64,000 bases of DNA. Origin: Microbacterium sp. 10M-3C3 (GTDB lineage: Bacteria > Actinomycetota > Actinomycetes > Actinomycetales > Microbacteriaceae). The stretch covers positions 434,001 to 498,000 of the forward strand of contig NZ_CP034245.1 of NCBI RefSeq assembly GCF_003931875.1, read 5' to 3'. This document shows, in pieces, positions 53,346-62,717 of the stretch. Every line of letters starts with the position of its first letter. The stretch's first letter is position 1. Position numbers and translations under genes: made by a program. The notes under the pieces were generated by a model, which ran no database searches, was not told the origin of the DNA, and worked only from the letters and a program-made list of their open reading frames with translations.

Positions 53346-54182
53346 ATGTTCCGCTACACGAAGCTCACCGGGCTGCGCGAGTTCGGCTTCTGGCTCCTCG
53401 CACTCGTCTTCCTGCTGCCGTTCTACTTCCTCATCACGACGGCGCTGAAGTCCGATCGCGAGGTCATCACGTCATCGACGCTCGCGCCGCCCACGGCGCC
53501 CGACTTCAGCAACTTCCTGAAGGTGCTGACGGCGACGGGCAACTCGAACGTCGTGATGGGCCTGGTCAACAGCGTGCTGATCACGGCCGGCAGCATCCTG
53601 CTCATGGTGCTGCTCGGCTCCCTCACCGGATACGTCATCGCCCGCAGCACGCGCCGGTGGAGCCGCGCGGTGTACTACCTGTTCCTCATCGCGATCATCC
53701 TCCCCACGCAGCTGGGCACCGTGCCGCTGTACATCGGCTGGCGCTCGCTGGGGCTCACCGGGTCGGTGTGGGGCATGATCATCCTCTACACCGGGATGCT
53801 GCTGCCGCTGTCGATCTTCCTGTACGCCGGGTTCTTCCGGGGCCTGGGCACCGAGTACGAGGAGGCGGCGACGATCGACGGCGCGAGCCGCACGCAGATC
53901 TTCTTCCGCGTCGTGCTCCCGCTCATGTCTCCGGCCACCGGCACCGTGGCGATCCTCGCGGGACTGATCGTGTGGAACGACTTCTTCACGTCGCTGATCT
54001 TCCTCGGCGGCTCGGCCAACCAGACCCTTCCGGTCGCGATGTACTACTACATCGGCTCCCTGGTCTCGGCGTGGAACCAGATCTTCGCGATCGTCATCGT
54101 GTCGATGATCCCGATCCTCGCGTTCTACCTCTTCGCGCAGAAGCGCTTCATCCAGGGTTTCGCCGGCGGCCTGAAGGGCTGA
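53346..54182 (+). CDS. Sugar ABC transporter permease (MalG/UgpE type)
   Basis: 278 residues, six helices: LREFGFWLLALVFLLPFYFLITTALKSDREV, and the EAA loop EEAATIDGASRTQIFFRVVLPLMSPATGT. Second transmembrane subunit of the same importer. Confidence 0.92.
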   Translation: MFRYTKLTGLREFGFWLLALVFLLPFYFLITTALKSDREVITSSTLAPPTAPDFSNFLKVLTATGNSNVVMGLVNSVLITAGSILLMVLLGSLTGYVIARSTRRWSRAVYYLFLIAIILPTQLGTVPLYIGWRSLGLTGSVWGMIILYTGMLLPLSIFLYAGFFRGLGTEYEEAATIDGASRTQIFFRVVLPLMSPATGTVAILAGLIVWNDFFTSLIFLGGSANQTLPVAMYYYIGSLVSAWNQIFAIVIVSMIPILAFYLFAQKRFIQGFAGGLKG

Positions 54183-54244
54183 CGACTCCCGCTCCCCGAC
54201 GCATCGCCACCGATGCGCCGACCGACGTGCCCCGAAAGGACACC

Positions 54245-55035
<791 letters not shown>

Positions 55036-55039
<4 letters not shown>

Positions 55040-56556
55040 CCGAGGTGCGCGAGTACTCCGCCGCGGTCGATGTCGCGATCGTCGGCAGCGGTCCCACCGG
55101 TGCGGCGTATGCGCGCATCCTCAGTGAGCGCGCGCCGGAGGCGACCGTCGCGATGTTCGAGGTGGGTCCGACCATCTCCGACCCGCCCGGAGCGCACGTC
55201 AAGAACATCGCCGACCCGGATGCCCGCGCACGCGCACAGGCGGCATCGGAGGGCCCGGGGGAGCGCGGCGCGAAGGTCGCCAACCCCGGCGCCGCGAAGG
55301 CGGGCGTGCGGGCCGCGCGTCCGGGCACGTTCCTCCTCGACGACGGCTTCGCCTTCCCCGGCGAGGACGGCCTGCCCGTCGCGGCGATGTCGAGCAACGT
55401 CGGCGGCATGTCGGCGCACTGGACGGGCGCGTGCCCGCGCCCCGGCGGCAGCGAGCGCATCGCCTTCCTCCCCGACCTCGACGAGCTGCTCGACGAGGGC
55501 GATCGGCTGCTGGGTGTGACGACGGACGCGTTCGACGCGGCGCCGTTCGGCGCCATCGTTCGCGAGCGGCTCGCCGCCGTCGTCGACGAGGGGCGGCCCC
55601 CCGCGGCCCGCGTGCAGCGGATGCCCCTGGCCGCGCATCGCCGCGAGGACGGCCGGCTGGTGTGGTCGGGATCGGATGTCGTGCTCGGCGACGTCACCCG
55701 CGCGAACCCGAACTTCGAGCTGCACGACGAGTCGCTGGTCACCTCGGTCCTCCTCGAGGGCGGCCGTGTCGCTGGCCTCGCCGTGCGCGACCTGCGCACC
55801 GGCGAGACGCACGAGGTGCGCGCGCGGTACGTCGTCGTCGCCGCCGACGCGCTGCGCACGCCGCAGCTGCTGTGGGCGTCGGGCATCCGCCCGGCCGCCC
55901 TCGGTCGCTACCTCAACGACCAGGCGCAGGTCGTCTTCGCCGCGCGGCTGCGCGACGTGGAGCCGCTCGGGGCGGATGCACCGACGACCGGTCTCGCGGA
56001 GCACAGCGGCGTGAGCTGGGTGCCCTTCACCGACGACATGCCGTTCCACGGCCAGGTGATGCAGCTCGACGCGTCGCCGATCCCACTCGCCGAGGACGAC
56101 CCCGTCGTGCCGGGCTCGATCGTGGGCCTGGGCCTGTTCTGCGCAAAGGATCTGCAGGCCGACGACCGCGTCGTCTTCGACGACGAGCACGTCGACGGCT
56201 ACGGGATGCCCGCGCCGCGCATCCATTACCGGCTCACCGACCACGACCACGCCCTGATCGAGCGCGCCCGCGCCGAGATCGTCCGCCTCGGTGAGGCCGT
56301 CGGCGATCTGCTCGACTCGCGCCCGTTCACGCTGCCGCTGGGGTCGTCCCTGCACTACCAGGGCTCGACGCGCATGGGCGTCGTCGACGACGGCACGAGC
56401 GTGTGCGACCCCGACAGCCGCGTGTGGGGCGTCGACGGCCTCTACGTCGCCGGCAACGGGGTCATCCCGACGGCGACCGCGTGCAACCCGACCGTGACGT
56501 CCGTCGCGCTCGCGGTGCGGGGAGCCCGACGGATCGCGCGCGATCTGACGCGCTGA
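55036..56556 (+). CDS. GMC-type FAD oxidoreductase, C-glycoside 3-oxidase (CarA)/pyranose oxidase-like
   Basis: 506 residues. FAD-binding VAIVGSGPTGAAYARILSERAPEATVAMFEVG, a SNVGGMSAHWTGACPRP segment that in pyranose oxidases carries the flavin-linking His, the second dinucleotide strand YVVVAADALRTPQLLWASGIRP, and the C-terminal GMC block with SSLHYQGSTRMG (catalytic His) and CNPTVTSVALA (catalytic Asn). By its partners it should oxidise the C3 hydroxyl of a C-glycosyl sugar to a ketone, making the C-C bond labile to the deglycosidases. Covalent flavin is uncertain. Confidence 0.8.
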
Positions 56557-56562
56557 TCTTGC

Positions 56563-56583
56563 TTATGTAGTAATTCGACATTA
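56563..56583. promoter_or_regulatory. LysR-type operator upstream of the split deglycosidase operon
   Basis: TTATGTAGTAATTCGACATTA: ATGT/ACAT inverted arms. AATTCGACAT resembles ATTTCGACAC of the site at 50906-50924. It is in AT-rich DNA, unusual here, between the GMC oxidase and the beta-subunit gene, so a second promoter is likely. Confidence 0.5.
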
Positions 56584-56596
56584 GTGTGGAGAAATC

Positions 56597-56647
56597 ATGA
56601 CAAAGATGTCCGCGGCGGAAGCCGCCCCCTCGAGGAGGACCTCGTGA
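56597..56647 (+). CDS. Possible 16-residue leader peptide coupled to the beta-subunit gene
   Basis: MTKMSAAEAAPSRRTS, ATG six bases after GGAG, stop overlapping the GTG start of the beta subunit (GTGA). It contains that gene's Shine-Dalgarno sequence, so translating the leader could control or couple its expression. Short and unproven. Confidence 0.35.
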   Translation: MTKMSAAEAAPSRRTS

Positions 56648-57054
56648 TCCCGGATCGCATCATCGAGCAGGGAACGCTGACGACCGATGGCCGCCGCGCG
56701 AGCGTCGAGGTGCGGCTGCCCTGGTACCGCGCCCTCCCCGGCTCGTGCATCGGCGGCGCCACGCTGACGGTCGACGGCGTCGAGGCGCCGAAGGAGTCCC
56801 TCCGCTGGCGTATGAACGGCCGCGACTTCACGTTCGACGAGCTCGCCACCACCACCGACGAGTGGTGGTTCCCGGTCGACTCCGCGGTGCTCTCCGGCGA
56901 TCTCGCCGTCGGCGCGGAGGCCGAGCACGAGGTCACCGTCGAGCTCGTCCTCTACATCCCCTACATCATCATCTCGGACAGCGAGGTGCTCCACATCGAG
57001 GAGCGCGACACCAAGACGATGACCGCGCGCACCCACGAGGAGGTCGGCGCATGA
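56644..57054 (+). CDS. C-glycoside deglycosidase beta subunit (DUF6379, CarC/DfgB-like)
   Basis: 136 residues, beta-sandwich: IIEQGTLTTDGRRASVEVRLPWYRALPGSCIGGATLTVDGVEAPKESLRWRMNGRDFTFDELATTTDEWWFPVDSAVL. It matches the small subunit that covers the active site of C-deglycosidases. The GTG at 56644 has GAGGAGG five bases upstream; a longer frame from 56584 is not supported. ATGA overlap with the alpha-subunit gene. Confidence 0.82.
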   Translation: MIPDRIIEQGTLTTDGRRASVEVRLPWYRALPGSCIGGATLTVDGVEAPKESLRWRMNGRDFTFDELATTTDEWWFPVDSAVLSGDLAVGAEAEHEVTVELVLYIPYIIISDSEVLHIEERDTKTMTARTHEEVGA

Positions 57055-58178
57055 CCGTTCAGCAGGCTGAGGGATCGGGCACGCCGATCCAGGGCGTCAC
57101 GCTGTACAGCTTCACACGCGCCTTCCACGGCCGCGAGTACGACCTGGAGCAGCTGATCCGCAAGGTCGCCGACGAGGGCTACGGGCCGGGCCTCGAGATC
57201 ATCGGGTTCTCGAGCTTCCGCGGCTTCCCCGACATCGACGACGCGTTCGCCGGCCGCTTCTCCGACCTCATCGACGAGGTCGGCCTCGTGCGCACGTCGC
57301 TCGCGGTCAACGCCGACATCGGCATCCACCGCGACCGCCTGCTGAACCAGGACGAGCTCATCGAGTACATGCGCCGGCAGATCGCCGCCGCCGCGAAGCT
57401 CGGATTCCCGATCGCGCGCGTGCAGATCTCGCTCACGCCCGACTCGATGGCGCAGCTCGCCCCGATCGCCGAGGACTACGGCGTGACCCTCGCTCTCGAG
57501 GTGCACGCCGACCAGTACGCCTCGCACCCGCGCATCCTCGCGCTGCGCGACCGGTACGAGGAGGTCGGCTCGCCCTTCCTCGGCTTCACGATGGACTGGG
57601 GGGCGACCGTCTCGGGCTTCGCGCCGTCGCTCATCGAGGCGTACCGCCGTCGCGGCGCCTCGGAGGAGCTGCTGGCAGCGGTCGTGCAGCTGTGGAACGA
57701 CTTCTACGAGCAGGGCCCGCCGGCCGACCAGGCCGAGCACGGACAGCGCTTCGGCCGCTTCATCGGACTCGCCCACCAGCACGGGCGCCCCGACCTCGGC
57801 ATCGACATGGGCATCAACGGCACGGGGCTGTTCGGACCGGCGCGCGTGGACGACTGGCTCGAGATCATGCCGTGGATCCGTCACGTGCACGGGAAGTTCT
57901 TCGGCATCGACGAGAACCACCAGGAGCCCTCCGTGCCGGTCGCCGACCTCGTCACGCTGCTCGTGGAGAACGGGTACAGCGGCGCGATCTCGAGTGAGTA
58001 CGAGGGCTGGCACTGGAACCACTGGCAGAACCCCTTCGAGATCATCCGCGACGAGCAGGCGGTCCAGCGCGCGGCGGCCGAGGCCGCCGGGTCCCGCATG
58101 ATCACGGATGCCGCGGAAGCGCGCCGCATCCTCGACACCCACCTCGCGCACGCCGTGCGCACCGGAAAGGACGCATGA
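57051..58178 (+). CDS. C-glycoside deglycosidase alpha subunit (TIM barrel, CarB/DfgA-like)
   Basis: 375 residues. PIQGVTLYSFTRAFHGREYDLEQLIRKVADEGYGPGLEIIG opens the barrel. Metal ligands: Glu in LEVHADQY, Asp in FTMDWG, His in HVHGKFFGID, Glu in SSEYEGW. Pairs with the beta subunit just upstream and should cleave the C-C bond between 3-keto sugar and aglycone. ATGA overlap with the next alpha-like gene. Confidence 0.83.
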   Translation: MTVQQAEGSGTPIQGVTLYSFTRAFHGREYDLEQLIRKVADEGYGPGLEIIGFSSFRGFPDIDDAFAGRFSDLIDEVGLVRTSLAVNADIGIHRDRLLNQDELIEYMRRQIAAAAKLGFPIARVQISLTPDSMAQLAPIAEDYGVTLALEVHADQYASHPRILALRDRYEEVGSPFLGFTMDWGATVSGFAPSLIEAYRRRGASEELLAAVVQLWNDFYEQGPPADQAEHGQRFGRFIGLAHQHGRPDLGIDMGINGTGLFGPARVDDWLEIMPWIRHVHGKFFGIDENHQEPSVPVADLVTLLVENGYSGAISSEYEGWHWNHWQNPFEIIRDEQAVQRAAAEAAGSRMITDAAEARRILDTHLAHAVRTGKDA

Positions 58179-59212
58179 TGAGCGACGGCATCGCCGGCAC
58201 CGGCATCAAGCTCGGTACGACCCTCTACTCCATGACGAGCGAATTCGCGGCAGGGCTCTACACGCCCGAGACCCTCATCAAGGCCGTCGCCGACGAGGGC
58301 ATCGGCCCGGGCGTCGAGTTCAACATCGCGCAGCTGCTGCGCACGTACCCCGACGTCGACGACGCGTTCGTGAAGCTGTGGTTCGACTCGCTCGAGAAGT
58401 ACGGCCTCGAGGCCAGCGCCGTGGGCACGAACCTCGACATGGGGCGTCGCAAGGATCGCGACATGACTCCCGACGAGGAGCACGACTTCTTCGCGCGCCA
58501 GCTGAAGACCGCGCACACGCTCGGTTTCACGAAAGTCGTCATCCGCTCGGCGGGCAAGGAGCTGCTGCGCAGCCTCTTGCCGCTCGCCGAGAAATACGAC
58601 CAGTACCTGGGCTACGAGATCCACGCGCCGGTCGGCCCGAACGACCCGAAGATCGTCGAGATCCGCGAGGTCTACGACGAGCTGCAGAGCGAGCGGCTCG
58701 GCTTCACCGCCGACTTCTCCTCCACGATGCACAGCCTCTCGCCGACGCTGCTGCGCACGCTCGCGCAGATGGGCATGGACGAGAAGCACTTCCCCGTCAT
58801 GGAGGAGATCTGGCACGAGCCGACGCCGATGCACGTGCGGAACCAGAAGTTCGAGGACTACCTCTCCGGCGAGGGCGTCGACTTCCTGCGGTTCGGGCCG
58901 TTCACGCGGCTCGCGTTCAACATGCATGGGCTCGTGCCGCCGGAGGAGTGGCTCGACATCATGCCGCAGATCTTCCACGTTCACGCCAAGTTCTACGACA
59001 TCGACGCCGACGGTCAGGAGCCGGCGATGGACATCCCCCGCATCGTGCGCCAGTTCGTCGAGGGCGGCTATCAGGGCTACCTGTCGAGCGAGTGGGAGGG
59101 CCACGCGTTCGCCGACCTCGGCGAGGCCGACCCGATCGATCTCGTCAAGAAGCAGCACGCGCTCATGCGCAAGACCATCGAGGACGTCGTCGCCGAGCGT
59201 CAGCCGGCCTGA
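58175..59212 (+). CDS. C-glycoside deglycosidase alpha subunit, second type
   Basis: 345 residues. IKLGTTLYSMTSEFAAGLYTPETLIKAVADEGIGPGVEF; ligands Glu in YEIHAPVG, Asp in FTADFSSTMH, His in HVHAKFYDID, Glu in SSEWEGHAF. It is much closer to the C-terminal part of the fused protein at 48336 than to its neighbour at 57051. Its partner is therefore probably the beta subunit at 60032 two genes on. The start could also be the next ATG, three bases later. Confidence 0.82.
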   Translation: MMSDGIAGTGIKLGTTLYSMTSEFAAGLYTPETLIKAVADEGIGPGVEFNIAQLLRTYPDVDDAFVKLWFDSLEKYGLEASAVGTNLDMGRRKDRDMTPDEEHDFFARQLKTAHTLGFTKVVIRSAGKELLRSLLPLAEKYDQYLGYEIHAPVGPNDPKIVEIREVYDELQSERLGFTADFSSTMHSLSPTLLRTLAQMGMDEKHFPVMEEIWHEPTPMHVRNQKFEDYLSGEGVDFLRFGPFTRLAFNMHGLVPPEEWLDIMPQIFHVHAKFYDIDADGQEPAMDIPRIVRQFVEGGYQGYLSSEWEGHAFADLGEADPIDLVKKQHALMRKTIEDVVAERQPA

Positions 59213-59240
59213 CACCACCGAGAAGACAGGAAGAGAACGC

Positions 59241-60023
59241 ATGTCCGACACCGTCGCCGAGACGTCGCTGGCCGAGATCACCGCGGAGCTCGCCCGCCTG
59301 CGCGAGGAGGTCGCCGATGCGCGACGCCTCGCCCAGCGTGCCGAGGACCGCGGCGAGGTGGAGAACCTGTTCAACCGCTACATGTACCTGCACAACGCCT
59401 TCGAGGACGAGCAGATCATCCCGCTGTGGGTGAAGGAAGGCACGGAGGGCATCCGCGCCCGCTACACCAACGCCGGCCAGTACACGACGTGGGAGAGCGT
59501 CACGCGCTACCACCGCGACCGGCCGCACCCCGTCGGCAAGCTCATCCTGCACGCGACGACGACCCCGGTCATCGAGGTCGCCGGCGACGGGCAGACCGCC
59601 AAGGGCGTGTGGATGATGGCCGGCACGGAGTCCGGCCTCACCGACCCGAAGGTCGCCGAGGCGTTCCCCGACATGTACTCGCCGCAGGAGGTGCTCGGCA
59701 AGAAGGTCTGGGCGCACTGGGTGTGGTGCAAGTACGCCATCGACTTCCTCAAGCAGGACGGCGAATGGAAGTTCTGGAAGTTCCGCTGCTACGAGCTCGC
59801 CCGCGCGCCGTTCGAGGAGAACTGGGTGAGCTTCGGCCTGAAGAACCAGGGCGCGTTCGACCTGGACCTCATGTACTTCGGCGACGACGGCAAGCCCGTG
59901 TTCATGCCGCCGGCCGACGAGCCCGTGCCCGACACCAACCACCCGTACAGCCCCGAGACCGTGCAGAAGCTCGAGCCGGTTCCGCCGGTCAAGCACGACC
60001 ACTTCACCGACACGTTCGCCTAG
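59241..60023 (+). CDS. NTF2-like (SnoaL-type) protein of unknown function
   Basis: 260 residues. An N-terminal coiled-coil-like helix (LAEITAELARLREEVADARRLAQRAEDRGEVENLFNRYMYLHNAFEDEQII) leads into an NTF2/SnoaL-like cone domain (VTRYHRDRPHPVGKLILHATTTPVIEVAGDGQTAKGVWMMAG, WKFWKFRCYELARAPF). The C-terminal 60 residues are an unusual Pro-rich tail. Such folds serve as dehydratases, isomerases or binding proteins. Its place between an alpha and a beta subunit suggests work on the aglycone or as a third component. GGAAGAG upstream of the ATG. Confidence 0.7.
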   Translation: MSDTVAETSLAEITAELARLREEVADARRLAQRAEDRGEVENLFNRYMYLHNAFEDEQIIPLWVKEGTEGIRARYTNAGQYTTWESVTRYHRDRPHPVGKLILHATTTPVIEVAGDGQTAKGVWMMAGTESGLTDPKVAEAFPDMYSPQEVLGKKVWAHWVWCKYAIDFLKQDGEWKFWKFRCYELARAPFEENWVSFGLKNQGAFDLDLMYFGDDGKPVFMPPADEPVPDTNHPYSPETVQKLEPVPPVKHDHFTDTFA

Positions 60024-60031
60024 GAGACGCC

Positions 60032-60448
60032 ATGGCAACCCACAACTCCCTCTTCGCCGAGAAGGACGTCCGCCGCACCGACGACGGTCTCGCCGTCTCG
60101 CTGCAGCTGCCCTGGTACCGGAGCCTGTGGCTCTCGGCCGTCGACGACGTCGCGGCCACGGTCAACGGCGTGCCCGTGCCGAAGGCGGATCTCCGCTTCG
60201 CGCTCGAGGGCCGCGAGTACCGCATCGAGGAGCTGCCGGAGCAGTACGACACCCTGTGGTTCGTCGCCGATCGTCCCGACGTGCTCATCCACCTCGACGA
60301 GGTGCCCGCCGCCGGCGAGACCGTCACGGTCGAGATCGTCCTGACGATGCGCCTTCTCTACATGCAGATCATGCCCGGCGTCGACGGCGGCCCCGGCCGC
60401 TACGTCACCAACCGCGTGCCGGTCGAGCGCGAACTGGTCCTGGCATGA
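60032..60448 (+). CDS. C-glycoside deglycosidase beta subunit (DUF6379), second type
   Basis: 138 residues: GLAVSLQLPWYRSLWLSAVDDVAATVNGVPVPKADLRFALEGREYRIEELPEQYDTLWFV, MRLLYMQIMPGVDGGPGRYVTNRV. It is nearly collinear with the N-terminal domain of the fused protein at 48336, which makes the protein at 58175 its likely partner. TAGGAGACGCC before the ATG (the stop of the NTF2-like gene is in the same word). ATGA overlap with the next oxidoreductase. Confidence 0.82.
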   Translation: MATHNSLFAEKDVRRTDDGLAVSLQLPWYRSLWLSAVDDVAATVNGVPVPKADLRFALEGREYRIEELPEQYDTLWFVADRPDVLIHLDEVPAAGETVTVEIVLTMRLLYMQIMPGVDGGPGRYVTNRVPVERELVLA

Positions 60449-61650
60449 CCGTCGCATCCGCCTCGACCGGCCGGCCGCTGCGCGTCGCCATGATCGGCTA
60501 CGGCTTCATGGGCGCCGCCCACTCGGTGGGCTGGCGTCAGGCGCCCCACGTGTTCGATCTGCCGCGTGCGGTGGAGATGGCGGTGGTGGTCGGGCGCAAT
60601 GCGCAGGCGGTGGCGGATGCGGCGGCGAAGTGGGGGTGGGCGGAGTCGGCGACGGATTGGCGTGCGGTGATCGCGCGGGACGACATCGATGTCGTGGACA
60701 TCGTGACGCCGGGTGATTCGCACGCCGAGGTCGCGATCGCGGCGCTTCAGGCGGGCAAGCACGTGCTGTGCGAGAAGCCGCTGGCCAACACGGTCGCGGA
60801 GGCCGAGGCGATGGCCGAGGCCGCCGAGCGTGCCGCGGAGCGCGGCATCCGGAGCATGGTCGGCTTCACCTACCGCCGCGTTCCCGCGGTGACGCTCCTG
60901 CGCGATCTGATCGCGGAGGGCGTGATCGGCCGCGTGCAGCAGGTGCGCGCCGCCTACCGCCAGGACTGGCTCGTGGACCCCGAGATGCCGCTCGCGTGGC
61001 GCCTCCAGAAGGAGCACGCGGGCTCGGGCGCGCTCGGCGACATCGGCGCGCACATCATCGACATGGCGCAGTTCGTCACCGGCCAGACGGTCGATCGGGT
61101 GACGGGCGTCCTCGAGACGATCGTGAAGCAGCGTCCGCTGCAGGAGGCGGGCTCGGGCCTGTCCGGGACGGCCGGCGCCGGCGTCGGCGACGTCACGGTC
61201 GACGACCTCGCGATCTTCACGGGGCGCCTGTCGGGCGGTGCGCTCGCGTCGTTCGAGGCCACCCGCTTCGCGACCGGTCGCAAGAACGCCCTGACGATCG
61301 AGGTGTCCGGCGATCGCGGCGCGCTCGCGTTCGACCTCGAAGACCTCAACTCGCTGCGCTTCTACGACCGCACCGCTCCCGCCGATCGGCAGGGCTTCAC
61401 GCAGATCCTCGTGACCGAGCCGGTGCATCCGTACGTCGCGGCATGGTGGCCGGCGGGCCACATGCTCGGGTACGAGCACGGCTTCACACACCAGGTCGTC
61501 GACCTGGTGACGGCGATCGCCGACGGCACGCAGCCGCATCCGTCGTTCGCCGAGGGCCTGTCGGTCCAGCGCGTGCTCGACGCCGTCGAGCGCAGCAGCG
61601 AGCACGACGGCGCGTGGACGCCGGTCGGTGCGCCCGTCCTCGTTTCCTGA
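60445..61650 (+). CDS. Gfo/Idh/MocA family oxidoreductase
   Basis: 401 residues. Rossmann segment RVAMIGYGFMGAAHSVGWRQAP, catalytic CEKPLANTVAEAEAMAEAAE, VGFTYRRVPAVTLLRDLI, DIGAHIIDMAQFVTG. NAD(P)-linked reduction or oxidation of the keto-sugar set free by the deglycosidases is likely. Bases about 60550-60730 use mostly G-ending codons (GTG, GCG, GGG), while the flanks use C-ending ones, suggesting a mosaic origin. Confidence 0.88.
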   Translation: MTVASASTGRPLRVAMIGYGFMGAAHSVGWRQAPHVFDLPRAVEMAVVVGRNAQAVADAAAKWGWAESATDWRAVIARDDIDVVDIVTPGDSHAEVAIAALQAGKHVLCEKPLANTVAEAEAMAEAAERAAERGIRSMVGFTYRRVPAVTLLRDLIAEGVIGRVQQVRAAYRQDWLVDPEMPLAWRLQKEHAGSGALGDIGAHIIDMAQFVTGQTVDRVTGVLETIVKQRPLQEAGSGLSGTAGAGVGDVTVDDLAIFTGRLSGGALASFEATRFATGRKNALTIEVSGDRGALAFDLEDLNSLRFYDRTAPADRQGFTQILVTEPVHPYVAAWWPAGHMLGYEHGFTHQVVDLVTAIADGTQPHPSFAEGLSVQRVLDAVERSSEHDGAWTPVGAPVLVS

Positions 61651-61683
61651 TTCCGCACGCATCCCTCGTCTCGAAGGAGAACC

Positions 61684-62685
61684 ATGTCTCGTCCGATCAC
61701 GTTGTTCACCGGTCAGTGGGCTGATCTGCCGTTCGAGGAGGTGGCTCGTCTTGCTGGTGAGTGGGGGTATGACGGGTTGGAGATCGCGTGCTGGGGGGAT
61801 CATCTGGATGTGTCGCGGTGGGATGACGCGGCGTATGTGCAGTCCCGCAAGGACGTCCTGGAGCGCAACGGGTTGGGAGTGTTCGCGATCGCGAACCATC
61901 TGACGGGGCAGGCGGTGTGCGATGACCCGATCGATCAGCGTCACCGCGACATCCTCTCGGACCGGGTGTGGGGCGACGGCGACCCGGAGGGGGTGCGGGC
62001 GCGGGCGGCGGAGGATCTGAAGGACACCGCCCGGATGGCCGCAGCCTTGGGCGTGTCCACGGTGACCGGGTTCAGCGGGTCGAGCATCTGGAAGTACGTG
62101 GCGATGTTCCCGCCCGCTTCGCAGGAGATGATCGACGCCGGGTACGCGGACTTCGCGGAGCGGTGGAATCCGATCCTGGACGTGTTCGAACAGGTCGGGG
62201 TGCGGTTCGCGCTCGAGGTGCACCCCTCGGAGATCGCGTACGACTACTGGACCGCCAAGCGCACCCTGGAAGCGATCGGGCACCGGGGCAGTTTCGGGTT
62301 CAACTTCGACCCGTCGCACTTCGTGTGGCAGCAGCTGGACTCGGTGGCGTTCGTGCTGGATTTCGCGGAGCACATCTTCCACGTGCACTGCAAGGAGTCC
62401 GTCACCAACCTCGACGGCCGCAACGGTGTCCTCGGCTCGCACCTGTCCTGGGACAACCCGCGGCGGGGGTGGACGTTCGTGTCCACCGGGCACGGCGCGG
62501 TGCCGTGGGAGCCGATCTTCCGCGCCCTCAACGCGATCGGATACGACGGCCCCACCTCCGTCGAATGGGAGGACGCCGGCATGGACCGCCTTGTCGGCGG
62601 CCCCGAAGCCCTCGCCTTCGTCCGCACACTCGCCCAGATCACCCCACCCCACCAACTCTTCGACGCCGCCTTCAGCTCCAAGTGA
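61684..62685 (+). CDS. Sugar phosphate isomerase/epimerase-type TIM-barrel protein
   Basis: 333 residues: LFTGQWADLPFEEVARLAGEWGYDGLEIACWGDHLDV; ligands Glu in LEVHPSEIAYD, Asp in FNFDPSHFVW, His in HVHCKES, Glu in VEWEDAGMDR. A common partner of Gfo/Idh/MocA dehydrogenases in inositol and keto-sugar breakdown. GAAGGAGAACC before the ATG. Codon use is G/T-ending at the front and changes to C-ending toward the end. Confidence 0.87.
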   Translation: MSRPITLFTGQWADLPFEEVARLAGEWGYDGLEIACWGDHLDVSRWDDAAYVQSRKDVLERNGLGVFAIANHLTGQAVCDDPIDQRHRDILSDRVWGDGDPEGVRARAAEDLKDTARMAAALGVSTVTGFSGSSIWKYVAMFPPASQEMIDAGYADFAERWNPILDVFEQVGVRFALEVHPSEIAYDYWTAKRTLEAIGHRGSFGFNFDPSHFVWQQLDSVAFVLDFAEHIFHVHCKESVTNLDGRNGVLGSHLSWDNPRRGWTFVSTGHGAVPWEPIFRALNAIGYDGPTSVEWEDAGMDRLVGGPEALAFVRTLAQITPPHQLFDAAFSSK

Positions 62686-62717
62686 CGCGCGCACGCGCTC
62701 AGAAAGGTCCCACCGAC

